Assembly (NCBI RefSeq): GCF_049257235.1
Contig: NZ_JBMMUF010000002.1
Location: forward strand, 371,593-435,592
Reading direction: 5' to 3'
From: Pseudoalteromonas sp049257235
GTDB lineage: Bacteria; Pseudomonadota; Gammaproteobacteria; Enterobacterales; Alteromonadaceae
Length of the DNA stretch: 64,000 nucleotides
Shown piece by piece: positions 55,934-64,000 of the stretch. The translations under genes were made by a program, and so were the position numbers. The first letter of the stretch is position 1. Every line of letters begins with the position of its first letter. Under the pieces are notes generated by a model, which was given only the letters and a program-made list of their open reading frames with translations, was not told the DNA's origin and ran no database searches.

Positions 55934-57171
55934 AGTCGACGTCATTGAGCTTTTTTATCGCTCAACGTTTTCGCCAGTCACAAAAAGGCAACGGCTTTAT
56001 GGGCTTTATGGCTAAAAGCTCTAGCATAGGAATAATGTTGGGTGTGGCTGTGTTGTTACTTGCGCTGTCTGTAGTCAACGGCTTTCAACAACAGTTAGTA
56101 GAACGTTTATTGGCACTGGTGCCGCATGTTGAGTATGTCGCGGCAGACGAATACATAGACGACTGGCAAACAAAACAACGCTTATTAGAGCAACAGACAA
56201 ACGTCAAAGCCGCAGCTCCTTTTATCGCTGTTAATGCCATGGCGCAGGCAGGGAGTGTGCTTGAGGCTGCGCAGTTAAGGGGAGTGGATGTCGCACTCGA
56301 ACAAGACGTATCCATTGTAAATCAGTTTATTAATGGTGCTAAACTAGACGAGCTTAATAAAGGCGAAGTTATTCTAGGTAATGAACTAGCGCAAAAATTG
56401 GGACTGCAAGTAGGTGACAAGCTCACATTACTTATGTCGGATCTCAAAGACAGAAGCAAAGGTATGAGTGCGCCTGTGCGTTATAGTGCGACATTAGCAG
56501 GATTGCTTCAAAGCAATGGCCCCTTGGATAAACAACAAATTTTAATGCGACTTAGCGATTTACAAGCTTTGTTCTCGTTAAGAGCCGATCAGGTAACAGG
56601 GTTACGAGTTACGCTTGATGATGTCTACAGTGCGCAATCAGAGGCGATGCGAATAGGGCGTATTCTAGATGATTATGTGTACGTCAGTAGTTGGGTGCGT
56701 ACACAGGGAAGCCTCTATCAGGATATACAAATGGTGCGCACAATCGTCTATTTGAGTGTATTTCTTATTATAGCTGTCGCAAGCTTTAATATTGTTTCGT
56801 CACTGTTTATGGAGGTAAAGGAGAAACAAAGCGCTATCGCGATTTTACGTACAATGGGCGCATCGGATTTTGTCATAGTTAACACGTTTTTATTTCAGGG
56901 TGTTGTATCTGCGTTAGTAGCTACAGTACTTGGGTGTATCTTAGGCTTAATATTGGCAATGAACATTACTGATTTGTTCAATTGGTATAGCAATCTGATT
57001 GGCGAGAATAAGCTCTCTGGTGTGTATTTTATCGATTTTCTACCCGCGAAGATAGAATGGATGGATGTGCTGTATGTTGGTGCAATAACGGTAGTAATTA
57101 CCGTTATTGCCTCAATTTATCCTGCTTGGCAAGCCAGTAAAGTAGACCCGGCAAAAGTCTTAGGTAATTAG
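55930..57171 (+). CDS. lolE: Lipoprotein-releasing ABC permease LolE
   Basis: Partner permease of LolC, 413 residues with the same four-helix plan. Helix 1 is around residues 27-50 (SIGIMLGVAVLLLALSVVNGF), and the final three helices are at about 275-405. IVSSLFMEVKEKQSAIAILRTMGAS is the conserved cytoplasmic coupling segment (residues 290-315) that contacts LolD. The order lolC-lolD-lolE with overlapping ends is the standard operon. It ends without a strong terminator; nothing gene-like is certain in the following 200 bases. Confidence 0.95.
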   Translation: MKSTSLSFFIAQRFRQSQKGNGFMGFMAKSSSIGIMLGVAVLLLALSVVNGFQQQLVERLLALVPHVEYVAADEYIDDWQTKQRLLEQQTNVKAAAPFIAVNAMAQAGSVLEAAQLRGVDVALEQDVSIVNQFINGAKLDELNKGEVILGNELAQKLGLQVGDKLTLLMSDLKDRSKGMSAPVRYSATLAGLLQSNGPLDKQQILMRLSDLQALFSLRADQVTGLRVTLDDVYSAQSEAMRIGRILDDYVYVSSWVRTQGSLYQDIQMVRTIVYLSVFLIIAVASFNIVSSLFMEVKEKQSAIAILRTMGASDFVIVNTFLFQGVVSALVATVLGCILGLILAMNITDLFNWYSNLIGENKLSGVYFIDFLPAKIEWMDVLYVGAITVVITVIASIYPAWQASKVDPAKVLGN

Positions 57172-57374
57172 GGTGTGGCCACCGTCGGTGGATTTCTTGC
57201 GTTATATTTGAATGACCGAAAATGTAAGTGATGCAGAGTTTGCCTTGCCAAAATACCCCAATGATTGCTTTAAAACGCTAGTACACGCAAATTCTCTTAA
57301 AGCTAATCTAAAGGCTTGCATCCGCGGCGCTGAATTCGTAAAGTGATGCCAGCAACAACAAGAGAAGCAGTATT

Positions 57375-57800
57375 ATGTCGCAAGAAATGAATCAACAAGA
57401 AAAAGAACAACAAGCGCTAGCATTCCAGCGAGAGTGCTTTGAGAGTGCACAAAAGCACCTTGCCGAAAAAGGTGTGTTGCCACAAACAGTATTCGAAAAA
57501 GAAAGTCGATTTCTAGCGCCTTTATGCGCCGTTTGGAAGTTCAAAACTCAAAACGGCAAGTCATATTGGGTGATCAGTGGTCGGTTGCCGACCGACCATG
57601 CCGAAGTGAGTGCAGCATCAAACGCACGAGAAGCAATGCGCTACTTTTCACTTCAGTGGCAAATTAAAGCTGAGCAAATTTTATCATCAGTACGCATTGA
57701 TAAAACACAGCATGACTTTGCTAACTTACTTATTAAGCGTGCGCATGGCCTTTATGAATTGTACGACAATGACAATTTGTGGGCTAATGAACCATCGTAA
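57375..57800 (+). CDS. DUF4826 family protein
   Basis: A 141-residue cytoplasmic protein. The central WVISGRLPTDHAEVSAASNAREAMRYFSLQW (residues 58-88) is the segment by which I recognise the DUF4826 family of Alteromonadales and related gammaproteobacteria. The N-terminal region is Gln/Glu-rich and helical. No catalytic motif or signal peptide is visible. Its last 17 bases overlap the 3-prime end of the convergent GNAT gene. The function is unknown. Confidence 0.7.
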   Translation: MSQEMNQQEKEQQALAFQRECFESAQKHLAEKGVLPQTVFEKESRFLAPLCAVWKFKTQNGKSYWVISGRLPTDHAEVSAASNAREAMRYFSLQWQIKAEQILSSVRIDKTQHDFANLLIKRAHGLYELYDNDNLWANEPS

Positions 57801-58242
57801 AAGGGCTTGAGTCACATGTCTCTATTCGGCATTCTAAGCGCTGTCTTGGAATGCCGGCTTCCATAAATACGGAGCTGCAAGGCGAAAACCCTTTTTGTTT
57901 AAAGCGCTCTACCTCATGCAACACACAATTTATACAGATTGACTGCATACCGCAGGTTGACGCATTGGTAAGAATGTACTGAAGAAGCTCGTTGTAAATA
58001 CCACGATTGCGATGCTCTGGAAGGACTGCAATACGGCCAAGTAAACCATCTTTACACAGCCTAGCTGTAGCAACTGGTTCACCCTGTTCAGTGTAAGCCA
58101 CGAAGTGTAGGGCGCTACTATCGCGGCTATCAAATTCAACTGACATTGGTATATTCAACTCAAAAACGAAAACACGTTCACGGATTTGCCTAATAGGACT
58201 ATCTTTTAGGCCCCATTCTATTTGGTTAATCCGATAAGGCAT
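57784..58242 (-). CDS. GNAT family acetyltransferase
   Basis: A 152-residue GCN5-related acetyltransferase. Motif A reads LGRIAVLPEHRNRGIYNELL near residues 68-87; the usual final Gly or Ala of the R-x-x-G-x-G/A pyrophosphate loop is replaced by Tyr. HFVAYTEQGEPVATARL supplies the preceding strands and HEVERFKQKGF the end of the fold. It lies 8 bases downstream of roxA on the same strand, so it is probably cotranscribed. The acceptor is unknown; a ribosomal or translation-factor target is possible from context only. Confidence 0.85.
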   Translation of the reverse strand: MPYRINQIEWGLKDSPIRQIRERVFVFELNIPMSVEFDSRDSSALHFVAYTEQGEPVATARLCKDGLLGRIAVLPEHRNRGIYNELLQYILTNASTCGMQSICINCVLHEVERFKQKGFSPCSSVFMEAGIPRQRLECRIETCDSSPFTMVH

Positions 58243-58250
58243 GTGTCCCC

Positions 58251-59393
58251 CTAGTCAATAAACCAGAAACCCTCTCTTATCAGTGTAGCCATCATTTGTC
58301 TGAAAAGTAAACAGTGTGTGTGCTCTAATATTAATGGTGTTTGCACTTGGGGCTGATCACATAGCGCTTGCACAGCAGTTAAGTGCATGATTGGCATGTT
58401 AAAACTATGTCCTTCGACACCAAGCATGACGGACTCATCTTGCTCTATGTAGATACAGCGTAACCCACCTGCTTTGTATAGATATGGGTAATTATGTAAA
58501 TAATTTGATACAGACGACTCGTCTATCTCATCATCCAGAGGAAGCAAATCTTTATCGTGCTTTGGTGCGCTGATATGTTCTGCGATAAAACGAAGGAATA
58601 CATCATCATCATTTATCGCATCAGTGACAAGTGCCCGTAAATGTTCAATTTCATTTTGTTGCAGCTGTCCACAACTGTCGCGTAAGGTGAGTGATGCATC
58701 GGTATATCTGCTTTGACCTAAATCGTGATCAATGAGGTGATCAGCAAACGCTGACAATAAGTCAGTTTGATTCGGGGCTCTAAAACCCACGGAGTAATTC
58801 ATTGCGGCTTCAGTTGCATACCCTTCGTGTGGCGCGCTAGGTGGGATATATAAGATATCGCCAGGTTCTAGTATCACATCAATTACAGCGTCAAATTGAC
58901 CTACTTGAAGTAGCCCTTTGTTGGCACTGAATTGTTGTATTGATTTGTCGACATTGCCAACTCGCCAATGTCGCTTTCCTAACCCTTGTATAATGAACAC
59001 ATCATACTGATCAAGATGAGGGCCAACACCTCCGCCTACGGTGGAGTAGCTCACCATCAAATCGTCAATGCGCCAATTGGGGATGAAACGAAAAGGCTCA
59101 AGAAGCTGCGCCGCATCGGGATGCCAATGGTCAACTGCTTGCACTAGTAAGGTAGCGTTTTCATTGCTAAGAGGGGAGAAATCTTCAAAAGGTCCATTTG
59201 TGCATTGCCAACCATCGTGATTAGTCACTATGCGTGATTCTATCCCTTCTTCCATTGCCAAACCGGCAAGTTCATCGGGCTCAAGCGGGTCTTCAAATGA
59301 TTTAAAACCGCCTTTTATCAATAACGGTTTTTTCTGCCAGTACTGAGATAAAAACTCTTGCTGTGTTAGATCATTGATATGCAATGTATACAT
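58251..59393 (-). CDS. roxA: Ribosomal oxygenase RoxA (uL16 arginine 3-hydroxylase)
   Basis: A JmjC-type 2-oxoglutarate/iron oxygenase that hydroxylates an arginine of ribosomal protein L16. It has 380 residues (373 for E. coli YcfD). QKKPLLIKGGF is the family N-terminal motif. The iron ligands are the His and Asp of GPHLDQYDVFIIQ near residue 125 and the second His of IPPSAPHEGYAT near 187. The C-terminal winged-helix portion covers about 280-380. It lies downstream of purB on the same strand, separated by a hairpin. Confidence 0.95.
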   Translation of the reverse strand: MYTLHINDLTQQEFLSQYWQKKPLLIKGGFKSFEDPLEPDELAGLAMEEGIESRIVTNHDGWQCTNGPFEDFSPLSNENATLLVQAVDHWHPDAAQLLEPFRFIPNWRIDDLMVSYSTVGGGVGPHLDQYDVFIIQGLGKRHWRVGNVDKSIQQFSANKGLLQVGQFDAVIDVILEPGDILYIPPSAPHEGYATEAAMNYSVGFRAPNQTDLLSAFADHLIDHDLGQSRYTDASLTLRDSCGQLQQNEIEHLRALVTDAINDDDVFLRFIAEHISAPKHDKDLLPLDDEIDESSVSNYLHNYPYLYKAGGLRCIYIEQDESVMLGVEGHSFNMPIMHLTAVQALCDQPQVQTPLILEHTHCLLFRQMMATLIREGFWFID

Positions 59394-59518
59394 ATGTGCT
59401 TCCTGTATTAGGGAACTTTGCTAGCGAGTTAAATACGTCGACCGCCCTTAAATATAGGGTGAGTACACATAGAAGTGTTAGTATGGCCAGCGCGTCAATT
59501 TAGTTGCTGCAATTGATA

Positions 59519-59564
59519 AAAAAAAGCGAAAGACCTTGTGCATATGACTGCGTCTTTCGCTTTT
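59519..59564. terminator. Terminator of the purB operon
   Basis: AAAAGCGAAAGAC and GTCTTTCGCTTTT form a 13-base stem around a 17-base loop. It has a T-run on both sides, 23 bases past the purB stop on the minus strand. Confidence 0.8.
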
Positions 59565-59586
59565 ATGTTGATATTATCGAATCTAA

Positions 59587-60954
59587 TTAAAGGTTGTCGA
59601 TAAATTCAACTGCACGACCAATATAGTTCGCCGGGCTTAGTTCTTTTAACTGCGCTTTAACTTCAGCTGGTAATTCTAATGTATCAATGAACTCGGCCAT
59701 AGCCACTTGATCCACACGTTTACCTCGTGTCAGCTCTTTTAGCTTTTCATATGGCTTTTCAATGCCATATTTACGCATAACTGTCTGAATTGGCTCTGCC
59801 AATAATTCCCAGTTTTGGTCAAGTTCATCAAGCAGACGTTGCTCGTTTACTTCTAGCTTGCTCACACCTTTAAGCGTTGCTTGATAAGCAATAAGTGCAT
59901 AGCCCATACCAACACCAAGATTACGAAGAACTGTTGAGTCTGTAAGGTCACGTTGCCAACGAGAAATTGGCAACTTCTGAGCTAGGTGGCCAAAGATAGC
60001 GTTTGCTAAACCAAGGTTTCCTTCAGAGTTCTCGAAGTCGATAGGGTTAACTTTGTGTGGCATGGTTGAAGAACCAATTTCACCTGCGACTGTTTTTTGT
60101 TTGAAGTGGTTAAGCGCGATGTAACCCCAAACGTCACGGTCGAAATCGATTAGCACCGTGTTGAAACGTGCAACAGCATCGAATAACTCAGCAATGTAAT
60201 CATGTGGTTCGATTTGCGTGGTGAACGGATTAAATGTAAGGCCTAAGCTAGTCACGAACTTCTCAGCGTGTGAGTGCCAGTCGTAATCAGGGTAAGCACT
60301 TAGGTGAGCGTTGTAGTTACCAACTGCACCATTGATTTTACCAAGCATGTTTACTTGTGCTACTTGATCACGTTGGCGCTTCAGGCGCATGTACACATTT
60401 GCAAACTCTTTACCCATAGTAGAAGGTGAAGCAGGTTGGCCGTGAGTACGAGTCATCATTGCAACTGATTTGTATTCGATTGCTTTTTCTTTTACCGCAT
60501 CAAGAAGTTGATCCATGTAAGGAAGCAATACTTTGTCACGCGCTTCAGTTAGCATCAAACCATGTGATAGGTTGTTAATATCTTCTGAAGTACATGCGAA
60601 GTGAATAAACTCGTTAATAGCATTCAATTCTGCGTTGTCTGCTACTTTTTCTTTAAGTAAATACTCAACCGCTTTTACATCATGGTTTGTAGTGCGCTCG
60701 ATATCTTTTACACGCTGTGCGTCTGCTTCGCTGAAATTGTCAACGATGCCATCAAGTAGGGCATTCGCTTGCGCGCTCAACGCTGGAACTTCAGAAATTT
60801 CAGCTGCCTCGGCTAGGGCTTGTAACCAACGTACTTCTACTTGTACGCGGTATTTGATCAGGCCAAATTCACTAAAAATGCTACGCAATTCTGCAGTTTT
60901 GCTGCCGTAGCGCCCATCTACCGGAGAGATCGCGGTTAACGCTGAAAGCTCCAT
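59587..60954 (-). CDS. purB: Adenylosuccinate lyase
   Basis: Catalyses two fumarate-releasing steps of purine synthesis. The ATG at 60954 (455 residues; 456 in E. coli) gives MELSALTAISPVDGRYGSKT and follows TTAGGAG; the frame to 60999 adds an unrelated 15 residues. Signatures are TRTHGQPASPSTMGKE with the catalytic His and GEIGSSTMPHKVNPIDFENSEGN, the mobile lyase loop (residues 290-312). IERTTNHDVKAVEYLL and ACTSEDINNLSH are also intact. It is downstream of hflD and mnmA. Confidence 0.97.
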   Translation of the reverse strand: MELSALTAISPVDGRYGSKTAELRSIFSEFGLIKYRVQVEVRWLQALAEAAEISEVPALSAQANALLDGIVDNFSEADAQRVKDIERTTNHDVKAVEYLLKEKVADNAELNAINEFIHFACTSEDINNLSHGLMLTEARDKVLLPYMDQLLDAVKEKAIEYKSVAMMTRTHGQPASPSTMGKEFANVYMRLKRQRDQVAQVNMLGKINGAVGNYNAHLSAYPDYDWHSHAEKFVTSLGLTFNPFTTQIEPHDYIAELFDAVARFNTVLIDFDRDVWGYIALNHFKQKTVAGEIGSSTMPHKVNPIDFENSEGNLGLANAIFGHLAQKLPISRWQRDLTDSTVLRNLGVGMGYALIAYQATLKGVSKLEVNEQRLLDELDQNWELLAEPIQTVMRKYGIEKPYEKLKELTRGKRVDQVAMAEFIDTLELPAEVKAQLKELSPANYIGRAVEFIDNL

Positions 60955-61017
60955 ATTAACTCCTAAGTTACGTTGAACGATTATCTTCTTGTTACTCAAT
61001 TGTATTTGAGTAGGGGT

Positions 61018-61620
61018 TTAAATTTGTTCTTTTGCGATTGCCAAGATTTTCTTCTTGGAAAATAAAAAGTGTCGTCTTTTACCGCCAACCTGTCGCCATA
61101 GCACAGCAGCACGAATACCGGCTAAAAGTAATGCGCGAATACGGTTTTGAATACTCTTTTGTTTTAGTAGTTCAGGTTGACCAAACACTTGAATGCGCTG
61201 CCCAAGTGGACTAATTATTTGTGCGTATGTATCGGCGAAAGCCGCGATGATAGATTCATCTAAAAGCGCTAAATGAGCGAGCTTTTCTTTAGTAGCACCA
61301 ATGTCACGACCCAGTGCGTTAAGTGCATCTGGACGTGAACTGAGAATGCGCTCAAGTTGCACTAGTGAACCCACATATTTAACCAACTCAACGTTCTTTT
61401 CAGTACCCGTTGATAGTTGCGCTATCAAGGCTTTGTAGCCGCTCATTAAATTGTGTTTCGAACCGTATATAGCTTCAACATTGGCTGCGTCGGTTGCTAA
61501 CAGTGATTGCATCAGTGGTTCAATCTCGTGCTGTTGTGACTGACCATACTTTGCAAGTTTCTGTACTTGAATAGCTACTTGGCACATAGCAGCAAGTGCC
61601 ATTACCTGATTTGCATTCAT
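61018..61620 (-). CDS. hflD: High frequency lysogenization protein HflD homolog
   Basis: A 200-residue, mostly helical, membrane-associated protein, known in E. coli for interaction with phage lambda CII; its role in uninfected cells is not established. QVAIQVQKLAKYGQ near the N-terminus, SLLATDAANVEAIYG and LLLAGIRAAVLWRQVGGKRRHFLF at the C-terminus (residues 165-188) match the family. It follows mnmA directly (stop and start adjacent) and precedes purB, the conserved arrangement. Confidence 0.93.
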   Translation of the reverse strand: MNANQVMALAAMCQVAIQVQKLAKYGQSQQHEIEPLMQSLLATDAANVEAIYGSKHNLMSGYKALIAQLSTGTEKNVELVKYVGSLVQLERILSSRPDALNALGRDIGATKEKLAHLALLDESIIAAFADTYAQIISPLGQRIQVFGQPELLKQKSIQNRIRALLLAGIRAAVLWRQVGGKRRHFLFSKKKILAIAKEQI

Positions 61621-62721
61621 TTATTTGATCACCGAATCAATAATCCCGCCACCCAAGCAAACTTCGCCGTCATAAAATACCGCTGATTGCCCTGGTGTTA
61701 CCGCTTTTTGTGGTTCATCAAATAGCACGCGAGCCATGCCATCTTCACCCACAAGTAGCGTGCAGTTGATATCCTCTTGGCGATAACGCGTTTTAACCGT
61801 TACACGTGCCGTGCCTTTAGGGCCAACTCTGTCCACCCAATGTAACTGGTTAGCGTACAGACCATTGCTGTATAGGCGAGGGTGGTTTTTACCTTGACCG
61901 ACTACCAACACATTGCGTTGAATGTCTTTATCTACAACGTACCATGGCTCACCAGAGCCTTCTTTCAAACCACCAATGTGCAAGCCTTTGCGCTGACCTA
62001 ATGTGTGGTACATCAACCCTTCGTGCTCACCCACTTCATTGCCGTCTGTATCTTCAATAATACCCGGTTGTGCAGGGAGGTAACGCTGTAAGAAATCTTT
62101 AAACTTTCTCTCACCAATAAAACAGATACCTGTACTGTCTTTTTTATCGTGGGTTACTAAGCCTTGTTGCTCAGCAATTTCGCGTACCTGCGGCTTTGGT
62201 AATTCACCAACAGGGAAGAGTGTTTGAGCAATGTGCTCATGGCTCAATGTATACAGGAAATAACTTTGGTCTTTATTATCGTCTTCACCGCGTAACATAG
62301 CGAACTTGCCGTCTTGCTCCTGACGACGCACGTAATGGCCAGTGGCTATATAGTCAGCACCTAGCGCTTCTGCGGCAAATTCAAGAAAAGCCTTAAATTT
62401 GATTTCTTTATTACACATAATATCTGGGTTTGGCGTGCGTCCTGCCTTGTACTCTTCTAAAAAGTACTCGAAGACGTTATCCCAGTATTCTGCTGCAAAA
62501 TTGACAGTGTGAAGTTCAATTCCGAGCTTTTCGCACACCATTTGCGCATCTTTTAAGTCTTCAGCCGCTGCGCAGTACTCATCGTTGTCGTCTTCTTCCC
62601 AGTTTTTCATGAACAGGCCTTCAACCTGATAACCCTGTTCTTTAAGAAGGTAAGCGGATACGGATGAATCAACGCCGCCGGACATACCGACGATAACTTT
62701 TATTTGGCTGTTGTCGCTCAT
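61621..62721 (-). CDS. mnmA: tRNA-specific 2-thiouridylase MnmA
   Basis: Adds sulfur to wobble uridine 34 of Lys, Glu and Gln tRNAs. It has 366 residues (368 in E. coli). The PP-loop is VGMSGGVDSSVSAYLL at residues 11-26. The two active-site cysteines are in PNPDIMCNKEIKF (near 101) and DSTGICFIGERKF (near 198). MYHTLGQRKGLHIGG is a further signature. The sulfur relay (Tus proteins) is not encoded here. Confidence 0.97.
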   Translation of the reverse strand: MSDNSQIKVIVGMSGGVDSSVSAYLLKEQGYQVEGLFMKNWEEDDNDEYCAAAEDLKDAQMVCEKLGIELHTVNFAAEYWDNVFEYFLEEYKAGRTPNPDIMCNKEIKFKAFLEFAAEALGADYIATGHYVRRQEQDGKFAMLRGEDDNKDQSYFLYTLSHEHIAQTLFPVGELPKPQVREIAEQQGLVTHDKKDSTGICFIGERKFKDFLQRYLPAQPGIIEDTDGNEVGEHEGLMYHTLGQRKGLHIGGLKEGSGEPWYVVDKDIQRNVLVVGQGKNHPRLYSNGLYANQLHWVDRVGPKGTARVTVKTRYRQEDINCTLLVGEDGMARVLFDEPQKAVTPGQSAVFYDGEVCLGGGIIDSVIK

Positions 62722-62794
62722 AGGTTTTGAATTTCACATCACTTTGCTTCGAGGGCGCGAATTATATCACGCTTAAGCAAGGGCTTGAAGTGCG

Positions 62795-63229
62795 CTATGA
62801 GCGCAAATAATCAAGACTTATCAAAGGGCGTGACAAAGAATCCTCTATGCATTGCAAAACAAGTTCTGAACGTAATGGCTTTTGTTTGATTTCGTCCAAC
62901 GTCAACCAGTGGCAGGCAATAATATCGTCGTCGTGTGGTGTTGTATGAAGCTCAGTATCAAGCTCGCCATAGAAACAAAAACGCAAATAATGTTTACCAT
63001 TTGCTGCGTGCAATGAATAGATACCGACAAGACCTAATAACTGTGCACTTAGCCCAGTTTCTTCTTGTAATTCTCTAATACAGGCCTGAATAATGGTTTC
63101 ACCATGTTCGAGGTGCCCAGCAGGTTGATTAAAAACGATTTTTTGACTGTACTTATCGCGTTCTTCTACGAGTAAGTAGCGTTCGTTGCATTTTAGTACA
63201 ATGGCAACCGTTACGTTTGGCTTATGCAT
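62795..63229 (-). CDS. nudJ: Nudix phosphohydrolase NudJ
   Basis: A 144-residue Nudix enzyme; E. coli NudJ acts on thiamin pyrophosphates and nucleoside phosphates. The Nudix box is GHLEHGETIIQACIRELQEETGL (residues 37-59), with RE, EE and Gly positions intact. I chose ATG at 63229, encoding MHKPNVTVAIVLK, matching E. coli MFKPHVTVACVV; the frame to 63295 lies inside rluE. This start overlaps the rluE stop by 8 bases. The next gene is mnmA, as in E. coli. Confidence 0.93.
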   Translation of the reverse strand: MHKPNVTVAIVLKCNERYLLVEERDKYSQKIVFNQPAGHLEHGETIIQACIRELQEETGLSAQLLGLVGIYSLHAANGKHYLRFCFYGELDTELHTTPHDDDIIACHWLTLDEIKQKPLRSELVLQCIEDSLSRPLISLDYLRS

Positions 63230-63872
63230 AAGGGGCCACAATCTTGTATTGTCCAAGTGCCAAATCACCCAGTTGGTATGGGCCGATACTGGCACGAATT
63301 AACCGCAATGTTGGATTCCCAACGTGTGCGGTCATGCGACGAACCTGACGATTCTTACCTTCTTTAATACTTATCTCAAGCCAAGTAGTGGGTATGTTTT
63401 TACGGTCTCTAATTGGCGGATTACGCTGCCAAAGCCCCGGCGGTTGTTCAATTACACGTACTTTGGCAGGCAGTGTTAAGCCGTCTTTGAGCTCAACGCC
63501 TTGTTGTAATGCCTGTATTGAAGACTCTTCAACCGTACCCTCTACTTGAACCCAGTAGGTTTTATAGGTGTTCTTTTTGGGGTTAGCCAGTTTGTGTTGT
63601 AACTTGCCGCAGTTGGTGAGTAACAGTAGACCTTCAGAATCGCGATCTAAGCGACCTGCCGCGTATACGTGTTTTATATCGATGTAATCAGCTAAGGTCG
63701 CGCTATTGTTGTCGTCGGTAAACTGACATAGCACGTCAAACGGTTTGTTAAACAGCACCACTTTTACATCATGTGGCGCAACTGCTGGTTTGCTTCGCTT
63801 GCGTACAAACTTTGCCTTTGGACTGTGACGCCCAGTTGATGGGGTTTTTCCCTTGGAACTATAATTTTTCAT
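63222..63872 (-). CDS. rluE: 23S rRNA pseudouridine-2457 synthase RluE
   Basis: A 216-residue RsuA/RluE-type pseudouridine synthase without an S4 domain. The catalytic Asp is in YAAGRLDRDSEGLLLLT near residue 75. VVLFNKPFDVLCQFT, KTYWVQVEG and EGKNRQVRRMTAHVG are conserved. I place the start at ATG 63872 (MKNYSSKGKTP) after AGGACT. The frame continues in-phase to an ATG at 63935, but those residues come from the neighbouring insertion sequence and are not part of RluE. The basic N-terminus (KAKFVRKRSKP) is probably an RNA-binding extension. Confidence 0.93.
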   Translation of the reverse strand: MKNYSSKGKTPSTGRHSPKAKFVRKRSKPAVAPHDVKVVLFNKPFDVLCQFTDDNNSATLADYIDIKHVYAAGRLDRDSEGLLLLTNCGKLQHKLANPKKNTYKTYWVQVEGTVEESSIQALQQGVELKDGLTLPAKVRVIEQPPGLWQRNPPIRDRKNIPTTWLEISIKEGKNRQVRRMTAHVGNPTLRLIRASIGPYQLGDLALGQYKIVAPYA

Positions 63873-63875
63873 TGA

Positions 63876-64000
63876 TTTGACTAGTCCTGAAATAAGTTGA
63901 CACTTATTTTGATTAAAACGCCTGATGTACTTCATCGGGCGTTTTGTATTTTAGGGCCATGTGTGGCCTCCTCTTATTATAGGTTGCTACTGACTCTGCA
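63876..64000 (-). mobile_element. End of an IS3-family insertion sequence abutting rluE
   Basis: The region holds the transposase 3-prime end and then a terminal sequence with a palindrome AAATAAGT-TGAC-ACTTATTT at 63890-63909 and the tract AGTCCTGAAATAAGTTGACA, which looks like an IS terminal repeat. The exact boundary (near 63876-63884) and the other end are outside what can be determined. The element lies immediately upstream of rluE in the same orientation. Confidence 0.75.
63913..64000 (-). CDS. IS3-family transposase OrfB, C-terminal fragment (cut by window edge)
   Basis: Read on the minus strand from the window edge, the last 29 codons encode the catalytic-core tail with RRPHMALKYKTPDEV, then a stop at 63913-63915. 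The Y-N-x-x-R-P-H-x-A-L-x-x-x-T-P-x-E-V pattern is the characteristic C-terminus of rve-type (DDE integrase) OrfB proteins of IS3-like elements. The rest of the gene lies beyond the window, so its completeness is unknown. Confidence 0.85.
   Translation of the reverse strand, partial: AESVATYNKRRPHMALKYKTPDEVHQAF

Noticed and set aside
63873..63935. N-terminal extension of RluE (MKYIRRFNQNKCQ...)
   Set aside because: These codons run through the IS end and the transposase stop region in another frame. The conserved protein and ribosome site support ATG 63872.

Overview
The window looks like a chromosomal housekeeping region from a marine gammaproteobacterium of the Alteromonadales, most like Pseudoalteromonas. 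This rests on recognisable E. coli-type proteins at moderate similarity, moderate-to-low GC, short intergenic spaces with strong GC-hairpin terminators, and lineage-typical genes: a DUF3466 protein beside uup, an S46 dipeptidyl-peptidase, two BCCT carriers, a FabY-type ketosynthase and a DUF4826 protein. I found no rRNA, tRNA, CRISPR array, prophage or defence island. The only mobile DNA seen is the end of an IS3-family element at the right edge.

Layout. 0.1-6.2 kb: rlmKL, a small glutaredoxin-like gene and uup overlap, followed by an exported HAF-repeat protein. 6.2-9.3 kb: a ZnuD-like TonB-dependent receptor with His-rich loops, divergent from a YaeQ-family gene, with a near-perfect Zur operator between them. 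9.3-13.6 kb: nrdA-nrdB-yfaE on the minus strand behind a 500-base control region with NrdR-box-like repeats and an exact DnaA box. 13.6-24.8 kb: ubiG divergent from gyrA, then serC-aroA, cmk, rpsA, ihfB, lapA-lapB and pyrF. 24.9-28.6 kb: a small anchored protein, a CvfB-like protein and a DEAD-box helicase, and trhO. 29.0-33.1 kb: an RND pump without an outer-membrane channel. 33.2-37.5 kb: a CNB-CBS-DUF294 protein, an exonuclease and a betaine-type BCCT carrier. 37.7-44.9 kb (minus strand): S46 peptidase, asnB, pxpC, pxpB and an MFS carrier. 45-51 kb: a secreted MsrA-glutaredoxin-MsrB fusion, a GlxA-type regulator, fabY and a second BCCT carrier. 51-54 kb: the glutathione-dependent formaldehyde pathway (frmA-fghA) divergent from a LysR regulator. 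54-57.2 kb: lolCDE. 57.4-64 kb: a DUF4826 gene, a GNAT gene, roxA, and the conserved block rluE-nudJ-mnmA-hflD-purB, with the IS end abutting rluE.

Most genes serve core metabolism: ribosome and tRNA modification (RlmKL, RoxA, TrhO, MnmA, RluE), dNTP synthesis, aromatic, serine, purine and pyrimidine synthesis, and envelope biogenesis (LapAB, LolCDE). Accessory functions are zinc uptake, osmolyte import, peptide, 5-oxoproline and asparagine metabolism, oxidised-methionine repair and formaldehyde detoxification. I see no clearly undescribed multigene system. The most interesting items are the Zur-box/receptor/YaeQ arrangement, the two-cluster nrd control region, the MsrA-Grx-MsrB fusion, the nine-base G tract in asnB, pxpBC without pxpA, and the IS insertion that replaces the upstream region of rluE.
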